A DNA stretch of 64,000 nt. Source: Metapseudomonas otitidis. GTDB taxonomy: Bacteria; Pseudomonadota; Gammaproteobacteria; Pseudomonadales; Pseudomonadaceae. Shown in pieces: positions 1 through 9,897 of the stretch (position 1 is the stretch's first letter; every line of letters starts with the position of its first letter). The stretch covers positions 186,001-250,000 of the forward strand of contig NZ_FOJP01000012.1 of the NCBI RefSeq assembly GCF_900111835.1, written 5' to 3'. Both the position numbers and the translations under genes were made by a program. The notes under the pieces were generated by a model. That model worked only from the letters and a program-made list of their open reading frames with translations. It searched no databases and was not told where the DNA came from.

Positions 1-1386
1 CGCGAGGCGGTGGAAACCGCCGTGCGCACCCTGGCCGAGCATGCGCTGCAGCAGACCAACCTGATCTCCAATGACGCGATCAAGTCGATCGAATCGATCA
101 TTGCCGCGATCGACGCCAAGCTCACCGATCAGGTCAACCTGATCATGCACCACGCCGATTTCCAGCAGCTGGAAAGCGCCTGGCGCGGCCTGCACTACCT
201 GGTGAACAACACCGAGACCGACGAGCAATTGAAGATCCGCGTGCTGAACATCTCCAAGGGCGAGCTGCACAAGACCCTGAAGAAGTTCAAGGGCACCGCC
301 TGGGACCAGAGCCCGATCTTCAAGAAGCTCTACGAAGAGGAATACGGCCAGTTCGGCGGCGAGCCCTACGGCTGCCTGGTGGGCGACTACTACTTCGATC
401 AGTCCCCGCCGGACGTGGAGCTGCTGGGCGAGATCGCCAAGGTCTCCGCCGCCATGCACGCACCGTTCATCTCCGCCGCCTCCCCCACCGTGATGGGCAT
501 GGGTTCCTGGCAGGAGCTGTCCAACCCGCGTGACCTGACCAAGATCTTCACCACCCCGGAATACGCCGGCTGGCGCTCGCTGCGCGAGTCCGAGGATGCG
601 CGCTACATCGGCCTGACCATGCCGCGCTTCCTGGCCCGCCTGCCCTACGGTGCCAAGACCGACCCGGTGGAGGCGTTCGCCTTCGAGGAAGACACCGCCG
701 GCGCCGACAGCAGCAAGTACACCTGGGCCAACTCGGCCTACGCCATGGCGGTCAACATCAACCGCTCGTTCAAGCTCTACGGCTGGTGCTCGCGCATCCG
801 TGGCGTGGAGTCCGGTGGCGAAGTGCCGAACCTGCCGGCGCACACCTTCCCCACCGACGACGGTGGCGTGGACATGAAGTGCCCGACCGAGATCGCCATC
901 TCCGACCGCCGCGAGGCCGAGCTGGCGAAGAACGGCTTCATGCCGCTGCTGCACAAGAAGAACACCGACCTGGCGGCCTTCATCGGCGCCCAGTCGCTGC
1001 AGAAGCCGGCCGAATACGACGACCCGGACGCCACCGCCAACGCCAACCTGGCCGCGCGCCTGCCGTACCTGTTCGCCACCTGCCGCTTCGCGCATTACCT
1101 GAAGTGCATCGTTCGCGACAAGATCGGCTCGTTCAAGGAGAAGGACGACATGCAGCGCTGGCTGCAGGACTGGATCCTGAACTACGTCGACGGTGACCCG
1201 GCGCATTCCACCGAAACCACCAAGGCCCAGCACCCGCTGGCCGCCGCCGAGGTGGTGGTCGAGGAAGTGGAAGGCAACCCGGGCTACTACAGCTCCAAGT
1301 TCTACCTGCGTCCGCACTACCAGCTCGAAGGGCTGACCGTGTCGCTGCGCCTGGTATCCAAACTGCCTTCGGCCAAGGGGGCCTGA
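1..1386 (+). CDS. tssC: T6SS contractile sheath large subunit TssC (VipB), 5' end outside window
   Basis: This is the large sheath subunit, which with TssB forms the cytoplasmic contractile sheath around the Hcp tube. The reading frame is open from base 1 (R-E-A-V-E-T...), so the true start lies upstream; 461 residues are visible against about 490-500 for the family. Family-typical stretches include the YGCLVGDYYFD region, the PFISAASP segment and the C-terminal YYSSKFYLRPHYQLEGL tail that ends TssC proteins. It is followed after 74 bases by hcp, the order found in H1-type clusters. The identification is secure. A GTG at base 10 is in frame but is internal to the gene. Confidence 0.95.
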   Translation, partial: REAVETAVRTLAEHALQQTNLISNDAIKSIESIIAAIDAKLTDQVNLIMHHADFQQLESAWRGLHYLVNNTETDEQLKIRVLNISKGELHKTLKKFKGTAWDQSPIFKKLYEEEYGQFGGEPYGCLVGDYYFDQSPPDVELLGEIAKVSAAMHAPFISAASPTVMGMGSWQELSNPRDLTKIFTTPEYAGWRSLRESEDARYIGLTMPRFLARLPYGAKTDPVEAFAFEEDTAGADSSKYTWANSAYAMAVNINRSFKLYGWCSRIRGVESGGEVPNLPAHTFPTDDGGVDMKCPTEIAISDRREAELAKNGFMPLLHKKNTDLAAFIGAQSLQKPAEYDDPDATANANLAARLPYLFATCRFAHYLKCIVRDKIGSFKEKDDMQRWLQDWILNYVDGDPAHSTETTKAQHPLAAAEVVVEEVEGNPGYYSSKFYLRPHYQLEGLTVSLRLVSKLPSAKGA

Positions 1387-1460
1387 GGCGCGTCACTTTA
1401 AGCGCCTGCCAGGTGGCGGGCGCGTCTGACAAGGTGGCGAAAGCCACGAAGGAGGAATAG

Positions 1461-1949
1461 ATGGCTGTTGATATGTTCATCAAGATCGGGGACATCGAGG
1501 GTGAGTCCGCCGACAAGGTGCACGCCAAGGAAATCGACGTACTGGCCTGGAGCTGGGGCATGTCCCAGTCCGGCAACATGCACCAGGGTGGTGGTGGCGG
1601 CGCCGGCAAGGTGAGCGTCCAGGACCTGTCCCTGACCAAGTACATCGACAAGTCCAGCCCCAACCTGATGATGGCCTGCTCCAACGGCAAGCACTTCCCG
1701 GAAGCCAAGCTGACCATCCGCAAGGCCGGCGGCGAGAACCCGGTGGAGTACGTGATCATCACCATGAAGGAAGTCCTGATTTCCTCCGTGAGCACCGGTG
1801 GCAGCGGCGGTGAAGACCGTCTGACCGAGAACATCAGCCTCAACTTCGCCCAGGTCCAGGTGGACTACCAGCCGCAGAAAGCGGATGGCGCGAAGGACGG
1901 CGGCCCGGTCAAGTACGGCTGGAACATCCGCGAGAACGTGAAGATCTGA
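1461..1949 (+). CDS. hcp: T6SS tube protein Hcp (Hcp1 family)
   Basis: Hcp hexamers stack into the secreted tube and chaperone small effectors in their lumen. The 162-residue product starts MAVDMFIKIGDIEGES, carries the glycine run GGGGGAGKV and ends KYGWNIRENVKI. It closely matches my recollection of P. aeruginosa Hcp1. A near-ideal ribosome binding site (AAGGAGG) lies just upstream of the ATG and fits the very high Hcp expression expected. A strong hairpin directly follows the stop codon, so hcp may be expressed well above the downstream core genes. The next gene encodes a small amidase of the type that often travels inside the Hcp ring. Confidence 0.97.
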   Translation: MAVDMFIKIGDIEGESADKVHAKEIDVLAWSWGMSQSGNMHQGGGGGAGKVSVQDLSLTKYIDKSSPNLMMACSNGKHFPEAKLTIRKAGGENPVEYVIITMKEVLISSVSTGGSGGEDRLTENISLNFAQVQVDYQPQKADGAKDGGPVKYGWNIRENVKI

Positions 1950-1959
1950 TGTCTTCGCC

Positions 1960-1990
1960 AACGGTCCCGGCCCTGCCGGGACCGTTGTTG
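1960..1990 (+). terminator. Hairpin after hcp (intra-operon attenuator candidate)
   Basis: There is a perfect 12-bp stem (1960-1971 with 1975-1986) around a 3-base loop, 10 bases after the hcp stop codon. It is followed by GTTGCTCC rather than a clean U run. It probably attenuates transcription or protects the hcp mRNA 3' end, separating abundant hcp from the rest of the operon. Confidence 0.7.
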
Positions 1991-2021
1991 CTCCACCCTC
2001 CTCCCGGCGAGGCGAACCCCC

Positions 2022-2453
2022 ATGGCAAAGCCTGCGTTCATCAACCTCTGGAACAACTACCCCACCGAGCAGCACCCGTGCGACGGCGGCTGGGACAACC
2101 AGTGCGCGATCCGCATGAGCCTCACGCTCAACGCCGAACGGTCCATCACCATCGACCGCAACACCTACCCGGAACCCAAGTGCGCACACGGCCACGCCCG
2201 TGGAGCCGAGTCGCTGGCCAACTGGCTGTGGCGAAACCACCTGGGACGTCCGCAGATTTTCACGGACGGTGCCGCCGCCAAGCGCACGCTCAACGAGCGT
2301 ACCGGCATCATCTTCTTCAAGGACTGCTTCACCCGCAGCGGCGAGACCCGCGCCACCGGCGACCACATCGACCTGTGGAACCGTGGCCTGACCAAGACCT
2401 ACGACGACCCGGCCAATCGCGCCGCCCAGGTCTGGTTCTGGGAGCTGGCATGA
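2022..2453 (+). CDS. Tae4-like type VI amidase effector
   Basis: This is a 143-residue protein of the Tae4 (NlpC/P60-like) peptidoglycan amidase family, which cleaves the peptide stems of the cell wall in target bacteria. The key residues are visible: a nucleophile candidate C28 in the motif DNQCAIRMS, and H115 with D117 in GDHIDLWN. These are the signature blocks of Tae4 proteins, and the length is close to the usual ~160. It has no signal peptide, as expected for a T6SS cargo. The gene sits between hcp and tagJ inside the structural operon, which suggests Hcp-dependent delivery. Its stop overlaps the start of the next gene (ATGA), the usual coupling of an effector with its immunity gene. 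The family is recognised from motifs only. Confidence 0.85.
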   Translation: MAKPAFINLWNNYPTEQHPCDGGWDNQCAIRMSLTLNAERSITIDRNTYPEPKCAHGHARGAESLANWLWRNHLGRPQIFTDGAAAKRTLNERTGIIFFKDCFTRSGETRATGDHIDLWNRGLTKTYDDPANRAAQVWFWELA

Positions 2454-2878
2454 CCCGCCCCACCCTGCTCCTCGCCTGTGCCCTGCTCCCCTGCCTGAAC
2501 GCCTGCGCCGCCACCCCGCCCGGACCGGCCGCGCCCGAGCAGGCCATGCTGGGCGACCAGGCCCTGCACCTCGAAGACCAGGCCGGTCGCTGCACCCTGG
2601 TGCATCCCGCCGGCCGCCTTGAACTGGCCCTGCCCTCGCCCTGCGAATTCCACCGCAACGCCGAGGGCGCGCCGCGTATCGAACACCAGGGCGCGGTGCC
2701 CATCCTGCTGGTGCAGCACAGCCAGCCGGAGGCGCCCCCCGGCCAGGGCTGCGTGACCCGCCTGCAGGCCGTGCGCCTGCGCCAGGGCACGCTGCAAGCC
2801 TCGGCCCCCATGACCAACGCCAGCTGCCCGCGCGGGCCATGGGACCAGAAACTGTTCACCGGACCTTTCGACTGGTGA
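2450..2878 (+). CDS. Putative periplasmic lipoprotein immunity protein for the Tae4-like amidase
   Basis: This 142-residue protein has an N-terminal lipoprotein-like signal (hydrophobic LLLACALLPCLNAC, with Cys in a lipobox-like LNAC context), so it should act in the periplasm, where a cell-wall amidase would harm the producer. It starts at the ATG that overlaps the amidase stop codon by four bases; an in-frame longer reading starting at 1949 is not credible because it runs through the amidase gene. Paired cysteines remain in the mature part. I do not recognise a named family, and it does not obviously resemble Tai4. The immunity role is inferred from position, overlap and localisation. Confidence 0.7.
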   Translation: MTRPTLLLACALLPCLNACAATPPGPAAPEQAMLGDQALHLEDQAGRCTLVHPAGRLELALPSPCEFHRNAEGAPRIEHQGAVPILLVQHSQPEAPPGQGCVTRLQAVRLRQGTLQASAPMTNASCPRGPWDQKLFTGPFDW

Positions 2879-2932
2879 CCCGGATTCCCCAAGAGCCCCA
2901 TTCAATGCAGCCACGCTGCAGACAGGACGACC

Positions 2933-3718
2933 ATGAACGCTGAAGAACTCTTGCGCGCCGGCCGCGTCGACGACGCCCTCAAGGCCCTCCAGGACCAGGT
3001 CCGCACCCAGCCGGCCAATGCCGAGCTGCGCGTCTTCCTGTTCCAGCTGCTGGCCGTGCTCGGCCAGTGGAGCCGCGCCAACAACCAGCTGAAGGTGGCC
3101 GGCGAGCTGGATGCCGGCGCCCTGGCCATGGTGCAGACCTACCGCACTGCCCTGGAATGCGAGGCCCTGCGTGCCGAAGTGTTCGCCGGCCGCCTCACCC
3201 CGGTGGTGCTGGGCGAACCCGCTGACTGGGTGGCCCCGCTGATCCAGGCCCTCAAGCACGACGCCGACGGCCAGCCCGAAGCCGCCCAGGCCCTGCGTGA
3301 CGCCGCCTTCGACGCCGCACCGGCGGTGGCCGGGCAGGTCAACGAGCAGCCCTTCCAGTGGCTGGCCGACGCCGACCCGCGCCTGGGCCCGGTGCTGGAG
3401 CTGATCGTCAACGGCCGCTACGTGTGGCTGCCGATGCACAACATCCAGCACCTGGCCATCGAAGCCCCCACCGACCTGCGCGACCTGGTGTGGCTGCCGG
3501 TGGAGATCACCCTGGTCAACGGCGGCACCACCGTGGGCCTGATCCCCAGCCGCTACCCGGGCAGCCAGGACGACGCCGACGGCGCCATCCGCCTGGCGCG
3601 CAAGACCGACTGGCTGGACAGCGGCCTGCCCCTGGGCCAGCGCCTGTTCGTCACCGATGAAGGCGATGTCGCCCTGTTCGAGGTGCGCACCCTCGCCTTC
3701 GAGCAGCCGAGCGCCTGA
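2933..3718 (+). CDS. tagJ: T6SS accessory protein TagJ (ImpE/SciE family)
   Basis: TagJ binds the N-terminal helix of the small sheath subunit TssB and is thought to assist sheath recycling or stability. The 261-residue product begins with TPR-like helices ([21 protein letters not shown]) and ends with the beta-rich ImpE domain ([25 protein letters not shown]). Its position between hcp and tssE is the same as PAO1 PA0086, from memory. The start ATG at 2933 follows a short 54-base gap after the candidate immunity gene. The next gene begins two bases after its stop, so they are translationally close. Confidence 0.93.
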   Translation: MNAEELLRAGRVDDALKALQDQVRTQPANAELRVFLFQLLAVLGQWSRANNQLKVAGELDAGALAMVQTYRTALECEALRAEVFAGRLTPVVLGEPADWVAPLIQALKHDADGQPEAAQALRDAAFDAAPAVAGQVNEQPFQWLADADPRLGPVLELIVNGRYVWLPMHNIQHLAIEAPTDLRDLVWLPVEITLVNGGTTVGLIPSRYPGSQDDADGAIRLARKTDWLDSGLPLGQRLFVTDEGDVALFEVRTLAFEQPSA

Positions 3719-3720
3719 AC

Positions 3721-4236
3721 ATGGCCGACCTGACGCTGCAGGAACGCCTGCAACCGTCCCTGCTCGATCGCCTCACCGACGACGATCCGGGCAACCCGAA
3801 GGAGAGTGCCGACAAGCGCGTGCTCTCCCTCACCCAGCTCAAGGCCTCGGTCCTGCGTGACCTGGCCTGGCTGTTCAACACCATTGCGCCGCTCGACAGC
3901 GACACCTCCGGCGAGATCCAGGCCGGCAGCTCGGTGGTCAACTACGGGTTGCCGCCGCTGGCCGGGCACACCGCCTCCAGCGTCGACGTGCAGGCCATCG
4001 AGGCCCTGCTCACCGAGACCATCGCCGGCTACGAGCCGCGCATCATCCGCTCCACCCTGCGCGTACGCGCCCAGCTGGCAGCCGACCAGATGAACCACAA
4101 CGCTTTGTCCTTCGAGATCGAGGGCGACCTGTGGGCCGAGCCCGTGCCCTTGCGCATGCTGCTCACCACCGACCTCGACCTGGAGACCGGCCACGTCCGC
4201 GTGGTGCCCGCCGAACAGGTCAGGAGGCGCAAATGA
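3721..4236 (+). CDS. tssE: T6SS baseplate component TssE (gp25-like)
   Basis: This is the baseplate wedge protein related to phage T4 gp25, which nucleates sheath assembly. It has 171 residues with the typical N-terminus [14 protein letters not shown], the [15 protein letters not shown] block and a C-terminal gp25-like region containing [10 protein letters not shown]. It begins two bases after tagJ, and its stop overlaps the tssF start (ATGA), so it is part of a tightly coupled tagJ-tssE-tssF-tssG-clpV operon. Confidence 0.95.
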   Translation: MADLTLQERLQPSLLDRLTDDDPGNPKESADKRVLSLTQLKASVLRDLAWLFNTIAPLDSDTSGEIQAGSSVVNYGLPPLAGHTASSVDVQAIEALLTETIAGYEPRIIRSTLRVRAQLAADQMNHNALSFEIEGDLWAEPVPLRMLLTTDLDLETGHVRVVPAEQVRRRK

Positions 4237-6092
4237 ACCCGCGCCTGCTGGAGTACTACAACCAGGAGCTGCAGCACATCCGCGAGAGTGCCGCCGAGTT
4301 CGCCAGCGAGTACCCGAAGATCGCCGGGCGCCTGACGCTCTCCGGCATCGACTGCGCCGACCCCTACGTCGAGCGCCTGCTGGAAGGCTTCGCCTACCTC
4401 ACCGCCCGCGTGCAGCTCAAGCTCGACGCCGAGTACCCGACCTTCACCCACAACCTGCTGGAGATCGCCTACCCGCACTACCTGGCGCCGACCCCGTCGA
4501 TGACCGTGGTGCAGCTGCAGGCCGATCCCAACGAGGGGTCGCTGGCCAGCGGCTTCGTGGTGTCGCGCAACGCCTCGCTGCGGGCCAGCCTGGGCGCCGA
4601 CGCGCAGACCGCCTGCGAATACCGCACCGCCCAGCCGGTCAGCCTGTGGCCGCTGGAAGTGACCAAGGCCGAATACTTCGGCAACCCCGCCGCCGCCCTC
4701 GGCCGCCTGGCTGCCAGCGAGCCCACCGCCAAGGCTGGCCTGCGCCTGCGCCTGCGTACCGGGGCGGGCCTGCCGTTCAACAGCCTGTCGCTGGAAGACC
4801 TGACCTTCTTCCTCCACGGCGCCGACGAGCAGCCCTTCCGCCTCTACGAGCAGCTGATGGCCAACGCCTGCGCGGTGTTCGCCCAGGCCCCCGGCGGCGA
4901 GTGGGTGGAGCGCCTGCCGCCGGACAGCCTGCGCTCGCGCGGCTTCGACGACGAGGACGCGGTGCTGCCGGTGGTGCCCCGCGCCTTCCAGGGCTACCGC
5001 CTGCTGCAGGAATACTTCGCCCTGCCCAACCGCTTCCTGTTCGTCGACCTGGCCAACCTGCGCCGTCCCGTGAAGCGCTGCGCCGGCCAGGAACTGGAGA
5101 TCATCGTGCTGTTCAACCGCCTGGACAGCACCCTGGAAGGCAGTATCGGCGCCGACCTGTTCCGCCTGTTCTGCACCCCGGCGGTGAACCTGTTCCCGCG
5201 CCGGGCGGACCGCATCCACGTGAACGAGCGGGTCAACGAGCACCACGTGATCGTCGACCGCACCCGCCCGCTGGACTTCGAAGTGCACAGCCTCACCGAG
5301 GTGACCGGCCACGGCGCCGGCCCGGAGCAGCCCTTCCAGCCCTTCTATGCCGTGCGCGACCCCTCGCGCTACGGCCGTGAGCAGGCCTGGTACACGGTGC
5401 GCCGCGAACCCCGCGTGCTCTCCAGCAACCAGCGTCGCAAGGGGCCGCGCTCCACCTACATCGGCAGCGAGACCTTCATTTCCCTGGTGGACGCCAAGCA
5501 GGCGCCCCACCGCCACGACCTGCGCCAGCTGGGCATCGGCGCGCTGTGCACCAACCGTGACCTGCCGCTGTTCATGCCGGTGGGCACCGGGCGCAGCGAC
5601 TTCACCCTGGAAGACAGCGCCCCGGTGCAGGCCGTGCGCTGCCTGGCGGGCCCGAGCCGGCCCAAGGCCAGCCGCGCCCATGACGCCAGCGCCTGGCGGC
5701 TGATCAGCCAGCTGTCGCTCAACTACCTGTCGCTGAGCCAGGACGGCCAGGGCGCTGCCGCCCTGCGCGAGATGCTGCGGCTGTATGGTGAGTCCAACGA
5801 CCAGGCCCTGCAGATGCAGATCGAGGGGCTGCGCAAGGTCGCCAGCAAACCCTGCACCCGGCGCCTGCCGATGCCGGGCCCGATCGTCTTCGGGCGCGGC
5901 CTGGAGATCGACCTGGAGTTCGACGAGAACGCCTTCCGCGGCACCGGCGTGTTCGTGCTGGCCTCGGTGCTGGAACGTTTCCTGACACGCTACGTGTCGA
6001 TCAACAGCTTCACCGAAACGGTGTTGCGGACCACTGAACGGGGCGAGGTGATGCGATGGCGGGCGAAGCCCGGACGTCGTCCGAATCTGTAG
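4233..6092 (+). CDS. tssF: T6SS baseplate component TssF (VasA/ImpG)
   Basis: This is a baseplate wedge subunit that forms a complex with TssG, TssE and TssK. It has 619 residues starting [24 protein letters not shown], the classic TssF N-terminus. The start is fixed by a GGAGG ribosome binding site and by overlap with the tssE stop codon; a longer in-frame reading would run back into tssE. The end overlaps the next gene by 37 bases. No anomalies are visible. Confidence 0.97.
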   Translation: MNPRLLEYYNQELQHIRESAAEFASEYPKIAGRLTLSGIDCADPYVERLLEGFAYLTARVQLKLDAEYPTFTHNLLEIAYPHYLAPTPSMTVVQLQADPNEGSLASGFVVSRNASLRASLGADAQTACEYRTAQPVSLWPLEVTKAEYFGNPAAALGRLAASEPTAKAGLRLRLRTGAGLPFNSLSLEDLTFFLHGADEQPFRLYEQLMANACAVFAQAPGGEWVERLPPDSLRSRGFDDEDAVLPVVPRAFQGYRLLQEYFALPNRFLFVDLANLRRPVKRCAGQELEIIVLFNRLDSTLEGSIGADLFRLFCTPAVNLFPRRADRIHVNERVNEHHVIVDRTRPLDFEVHSLTEVTGHGAGPEQPFQPFYAVRDPSRYGREQAWYTVRREPRVLSSNQRRKGPRSTYIGSETFISLVDAKQAPHRHDLRQLGIGALCTNRDLPLFMPVGTGRSDFTLEDSAPVQAVRCLAGPSRPKASRAHDASAWRLISQLSLNYLSLSQDGQGAAALREMLRLYGESNDQALQMQIEGLRKVASKPCTRRLPMPGPIVFGRGLEIDLEFDENAFRGTGVFVLASVLERFLTRYVSINSFTETVLRTTERGEVMRWRAKPGRRPNL

Positions 6093-7096
6093 ACACCCTC
6101 GCGGAAATGGAAGCCGCGCCCTGGAACTACGACTTCTTCCAGGCGCTGCGCCGCATCGAGTGCGAATACCCCGACCGGCCGCGCCTGGGCCATTCCCTGC
6201 GCCTGGCCGACGACCCGTTGCGCCTGGGCCAGAAGCCCGATTGCGGCTTCGCCCCGGCGACCCTGGCCAGCGTCGAGCACAACCCCGACGGCACACCGCG
6301 TATCGAGCAGTACTTCTTCGGCCTCACCGGGCCCAACGGGCCGTTGCCGCTGCACCTGACCGAGTACGCCCGGGAGCGCCAGCGCAACAGCGCCGACGCC
6401 ACCTTCAAGCGCTTCCTCGACGTCTTCACGCACCGCCTGCTGACACTGTTCTACCGTTCCTGGGCCGAAGCCCGGCCGACGGTGAGCATGGACCGCCCCG
6501 ACCAGGACTACTGGTCGCCACGCCTGGGCGCGCTCTCCGGCCGGGGCATGGAAAGCCTGCTCGGCCAGGGGCCCATCGACGACGCCGCGCGCTACTACTA
6601 CACCGGCCACCTGGCGGCGCAGACGCGCTACCCGGACGGCCTGCGCACCATCCTCGCGGAGTTCTTCGGCGTGCCGGTGGCCATCGAGGAATACGTCGGC
6701 CAGTGGCTGGAGCTGCCCGAGCGCAGCCGCCTGGGCGCGGCTGCCAGCACCCTGGGGATGGACCTGTGCCTGGGCACCCACGTGTGGGACCGCCAGCACA
6801 AGTTCCGCATCTGCATCGGCCCGCTGGACCTGTCGCAGTACCAGCGCTTCCTGCCGGGCGGCGAACTGTTCCACGAACTGGCCGCCTGGGTGGCCGAATA
6901 CCTGGGAGAAGAACTGGACTGGGACGCCAACCTGGTCCTCAAACGTGAGGACGTTCCGCCGCTGACGCTGTCCGGCGGGGACCGACTCGGCTTCAACACC
7001 TGGCTCGGCACCCCCGGCCAGGACGCAAAGGACCTGCTGCTGGCACGCCACTACGCCGACGCCACGCCGCGCCAATACCCGGATCGAGGAGAGTGA
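6056..7096 (+). CDS. tssG: T6SS baseplate component TssG (VasB/ImpH)
   Basis: TssG is the core of the baseplate wedge together with two TssF copies. The 346-residue product shows the usual N-terminal PWNYDFFQALRRIE block, YFFGLTGPNGPLPLHLTEY and the C-terminal NTWLGTP motif near the end. It overlaps tssF at its start and ends within a few bases of the clpV start, so all these genes are probably translated from one message. Confidence 0.96.
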   Translation: MAGEARTSSESVDTLAEMEAAPWNYDFFQALRRIECEYPDRPRLGHSLRLADDPLRLGQKPDCGFAPATLASVEHNPDGTPRIEQYFFGLTGPNGPLPLHLTEYARERQRNSADATFKRFLDVFTHRLLTLFYRSWAEARPTVSMDRPDQDYWSPRLGALSGRGMESLLGQGPIDDAARYYYTGHLAAQTRYPDGLRTILAEFFGVPVAIEEYVGQWLELPERSRLGAAASTLGMDLCLGTHVWDRQHKFRICIGPLDLSQYQRFLPGGELFHELAAWVAEYLGEELDWDANLVLKREDVPPLTLSGGDRLGFNTWLGTPGQDAKDLLLARHYADATPRQYPDRGE

Positions 7097-7098
7097 AA

Positions 7099-9795
7099 AT
7101 GGGAGAAATCAGTCGCGCCGCGCTGTTCGGCAAGCTGAACAGCCTGGCCTACAAGGCCATCGAAGCCGCCACGGTGTTCTGCAAGCTGCGGGGCAACCCC
7201 TATGTGGAGCTGGTGCACTGGTTCCACCAGATCCTGCAGCTGCAGGACTCGGACCTGCACCAGATCATCCGCCAGTTCAGCATCGAGCCGGCACGCCTGG
7301 CCAAGGACATCACCGAGGCCTTGGACCGCCTGCCGCGCGGCTCCACCTCCATCACCGACCTGTCCTCCCACGTCGAGGAAGCGGTGGAGCGCGGCTGGGT
7401 GTACGGCAGCCTGATGTTCGGCGAGAGCCAGGTGCGCACCGGCTACCTGGTGGTGGGCATCCTCAAGACCCCGAGCCTGCGCAATGCGCTGCTGTCCATC
7501 TCCCGCGAGTTCGAGAAGCTGAAGGTGGACACCCTCACCGAGCGCTTCGACGAAGTGGTCGGTGCCTCCCCCGAGAACGCGCTGACCGCCACCGACGGCT
7601 TCAACGCCGGCGCCCCGGGCGAAGCCAGCGGCGCCATGGCCCCGGCGGCCATGGGCAAGCAGGAAGCCCTGAAGCGCTTCACCGTGGACCTCACCGAGCA
7701 GGCCCGCAGCGGCAAGCTGGACCCGATCGTCGGCCGTGACGACGAGATCCGCCAGCTGGTGGACATCCTCATGCGCCGCCGGCAGAACAACCCGATCCTC
7801 ACCGGCGAGGCCGGTGTGGGCAAGACGGCGGTGGTCGAGGGCTTCGCCCATCGCATCGTCGCCGGCGACGTGCCGCCCTCGCTGAAGGACGTGGAGCTGC
7901 GCGCCCTGGACGTCGGCCTGCTGCAGGCCGGTGCCAGCATGAAGGGCGAGTTCGAACAGCGCCTGCGCCAGGTGATCGAGGACGTCCAGAGCTCCGAGAA
8001 GCCGGTCATCCTGTTCATCGACGAAGCCCACACCCTGGTCGGTGCCGGTGGCGCCGCCGGCACCGGTGACGCGGCCAACCTGCTCAAGCCGGCCCTGGCG
8101 CGCGGCACCCTGCGCACCGTGGCGGCCACCACCTGGGCCGAATACAAGAAGCACATCGAGAAGGACCCCGCCCTCACCCGCCGCTTCCAGGTGGTGCAGG
8201 TGGACGAGCCCTCCGAGCACCGCGCCATCCTGATGATGCGCGGCGTGGCCTCGACCATGGAGCAGCACCACCAGGTGCAGATCCTCGACGAGGCACTGGA
8301 GGCGGCGGTCAAGCTGTCCCACCGCTACATCCCCGCGCGCCAGCTGCCGGACAAGTCCGTGAGCCTGCTGGACACCGCCTGTGCCCGCGTGGCCATCAGC
8401 CTGCACGCCGTGCCGGCTGAAGTGGACGACAGCCGCCGTCGCATCGAGGCGCTGGAGACCGAGCTGGCCATCATCGGCCGCGAGCACGCCATCGGCGTCG
8501 CCATCGGCAGCCGTCGCACCGACGTGGAGAACGCGCTGGTCGAGGAACGCGCCCGCCTGGCTGAGCTGGAAGAGCGCTGGAACGAAGAGAAGGCCCTGGT
8601 GGACGAACTGCTGGCCACCCGCGCCCGCCTGCGTGCCGCCGCCGAGCCGGTGGACGGCACCAGCCGCGAAGGCGGCGCCGACACCCCGCCGCTGGCCCCC
8701 GAGGAACTGGACGCCCTGCGCGCCCAGCTCACCGACCTGCAGGCGCGCCTGAGCACGCTGCAGGGCGAGGACCCGCTGATCCTGCCGACCGTGGACTACC
8801 AGGCCGTGGCCTCGGTGGTGGCCGACTGGACCGGCATCCCGGTCGGGCGCATGGCGCGCAACGAGATCGAGACCGTGCTCAACCTGGGCGGGCACCTGAA
8901 GAAGCGCATCATCGGCCAGGACCATGCCCTGGAGATGATCGCCAAGCGCATCCAGACCTCCCGCGCGGGGCTCGACAACCCGAGCAAGCCGATCGGCGTG
9001 TTCATGCTCGCGGGCACCTCGGGCGTGGGCAAGACCGAGACCGCGCTGGCCCTGGCCGAGGCCATGTACGGCGGTGAGCAGAACGTCATCACCATCAACA
9101 TGAGCGAGTTCCAGGAAGCCCACACCGTCTCCACCCTCAAGGGTGCCCCGCCCGGCTACATCGGCTACGGCGAAGGCGGCGTGCTCACCGAGGCGGTGCG
9201 TCGCAAGCCCTACAGCGTGGTGCTGCTGGACGAGGTGGAGAAAGCCCACCCGGACGTGCACGAGATCTTCTTCCAGGTGTTCGACAAGGGCGTGATGGAA
9301 GACGGCGAAGGCCGGGTGATCGACTTCAAGAACACCCTGATCCTGCTCACCACCAACGCCGGCACCGACCTGATCGCCAGCCTGTGCAACGACCCCGAGC
9401 TGATGCCCGAACCCGAGGGCATCGCCAAGGCGCTGCGCGAGCCGCTGCTGAAGATCTTCCCGCCGGCGCTGCTGGGCCGCCTGGTGACCATCCCCTACTA
9501 CCCGCTGAGCGACGAGATGCTCAAGAGCATCACCCGCCTGCAACTGGGCCGGGTCAAGAAGCGCGTCGAGTCGGGCCACAAGGTGCCGTTCGAGTTCGAC
9601 GACAAGGTGGTGGACCTGGTGGTCTCCCGTTGCACCGAGACCGAGAGCGGAGGTCGCCAGATCGACGCCATCCTCACCAACAGCATGCTGCCGGACCTCA
9701 GCCGCGAGTTCCTCAACCGCATGCTGGAAGGCCGCAAGGTGGAGAAGGTGCAGGTGAGCGCCGAGAACGGCGAGTTCACCTACCGCTTCGAGTGA
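7099..9795 (+). CDS. clpV: T6SS sheath-disassembly ATPase ClpV (TssH)
   Basis: This AAA+ ATPase of the Hsp100 class unfolds contracted TssB/C sheath for reuse. It has 898 residues: an N-domain starting GEISRAALFGKLN, a first Walker A GEAGVGKT at residues 236-243 with Walker B LFIDEAH, a middle coiled-coil region (about 430-540), and a second Walker A GTSGVGKT at 639-646 with Walker B LLDEVEKAHP. The ATG at 7099 is chosen over a GTG at 7093 because it gives the family N-terminus and sits behind GGAGAG. It is the last gene of the core operon here; vgrG follows after about 100 bases. Confidence 0.97.
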   Translation: MGEISRAALFGKLNSLAYKAIEAATVFCKLRGNPYVELVHWFHQILQLQDSDLHQIIRQFSIEPARLAKDITEALDRLPRGSTSITDLSSHVEEAVERGWVYGSLMFGESQVRTGYLVVGILKTPSLRNALLSISREFEKLKVDTLTERFDEVVGASPENALTATDGFNAGAPGEASGAMAPAAMGKQEALKRFTVDLTEQARSGKLDPIVGRDDEIRQLVDILMRRRQNNPILTGEAGVGKTAVVEGFAHRIVAGDVPPSLKDVELRALDVGLLQAGASMKGEFEQRLRQVIEDVQSSEKPVILFIDEAHTLVGAGGAAGTGDAANLLKPALARGTLRTVAATTWAEYKKHIEKDPALTRRFQVVQVDEPSEHRAILMMRGVASTMEQHHQVQILDEALEAAVKLSHRYIPARQLPDKSVSLLDTACARVAISLHAVPAEVDDSRRRIEALETELAIIGREHAIGVAIGSRRTDVENALVEERARLAELEERWNEEKALVDELLATRARLRAAAEPVDGTSREGGADTPPLAPEELDALRAQLTDLQARLSTLQGEDPLILPTVDYQAVASVVADWTGIPVGRMARNEIETVLNLGGHLKKRIIGQDHALEMIAKRIQTSRAGLDNPSKPIGVFMLAGTSGVGKTETALALAEAMYGGEQNVITINMSEFQEAHTVSTLKGAPPGYIGYGEGGVLTEAVRRKPYSVVLLDEVEKAHPDVHEIFFQVFDKGVMEDGEGRVIDFKNTLILLTTNAGTDLIASLCNDPELMPEPEGIAKALREPLLKIFPPALLGRLVTIPYYPLSDEMLKSITRLQLGRVKKRVESGHKVPFEFDDKVVDLVVSRCTETESGGRQIDAILTNSMLPDLSREFLNRMLEGRKVEKVQVSAENGEFTYRFE

Positions 9796-9897
9796 AGCGA
9801 TGCGGCGCGCCCCGCCACGGGGTGCGCCGCCTGAATGTGGAAGGTTCCGGCGCGTCGGAACCCGGCAGTGACGCGTACAGCGCTAAGGAAGTGTGGG

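Noticed and set aside
1398-2840. Long minus-strand reading (480 codons) opposite hcp and the amidase pair
   Set aside because: Low-complexity Arg/Gly/Ala product, no ribosome binding site, and it lies opposite well-supported genes; a GC-rich third-position shadow.
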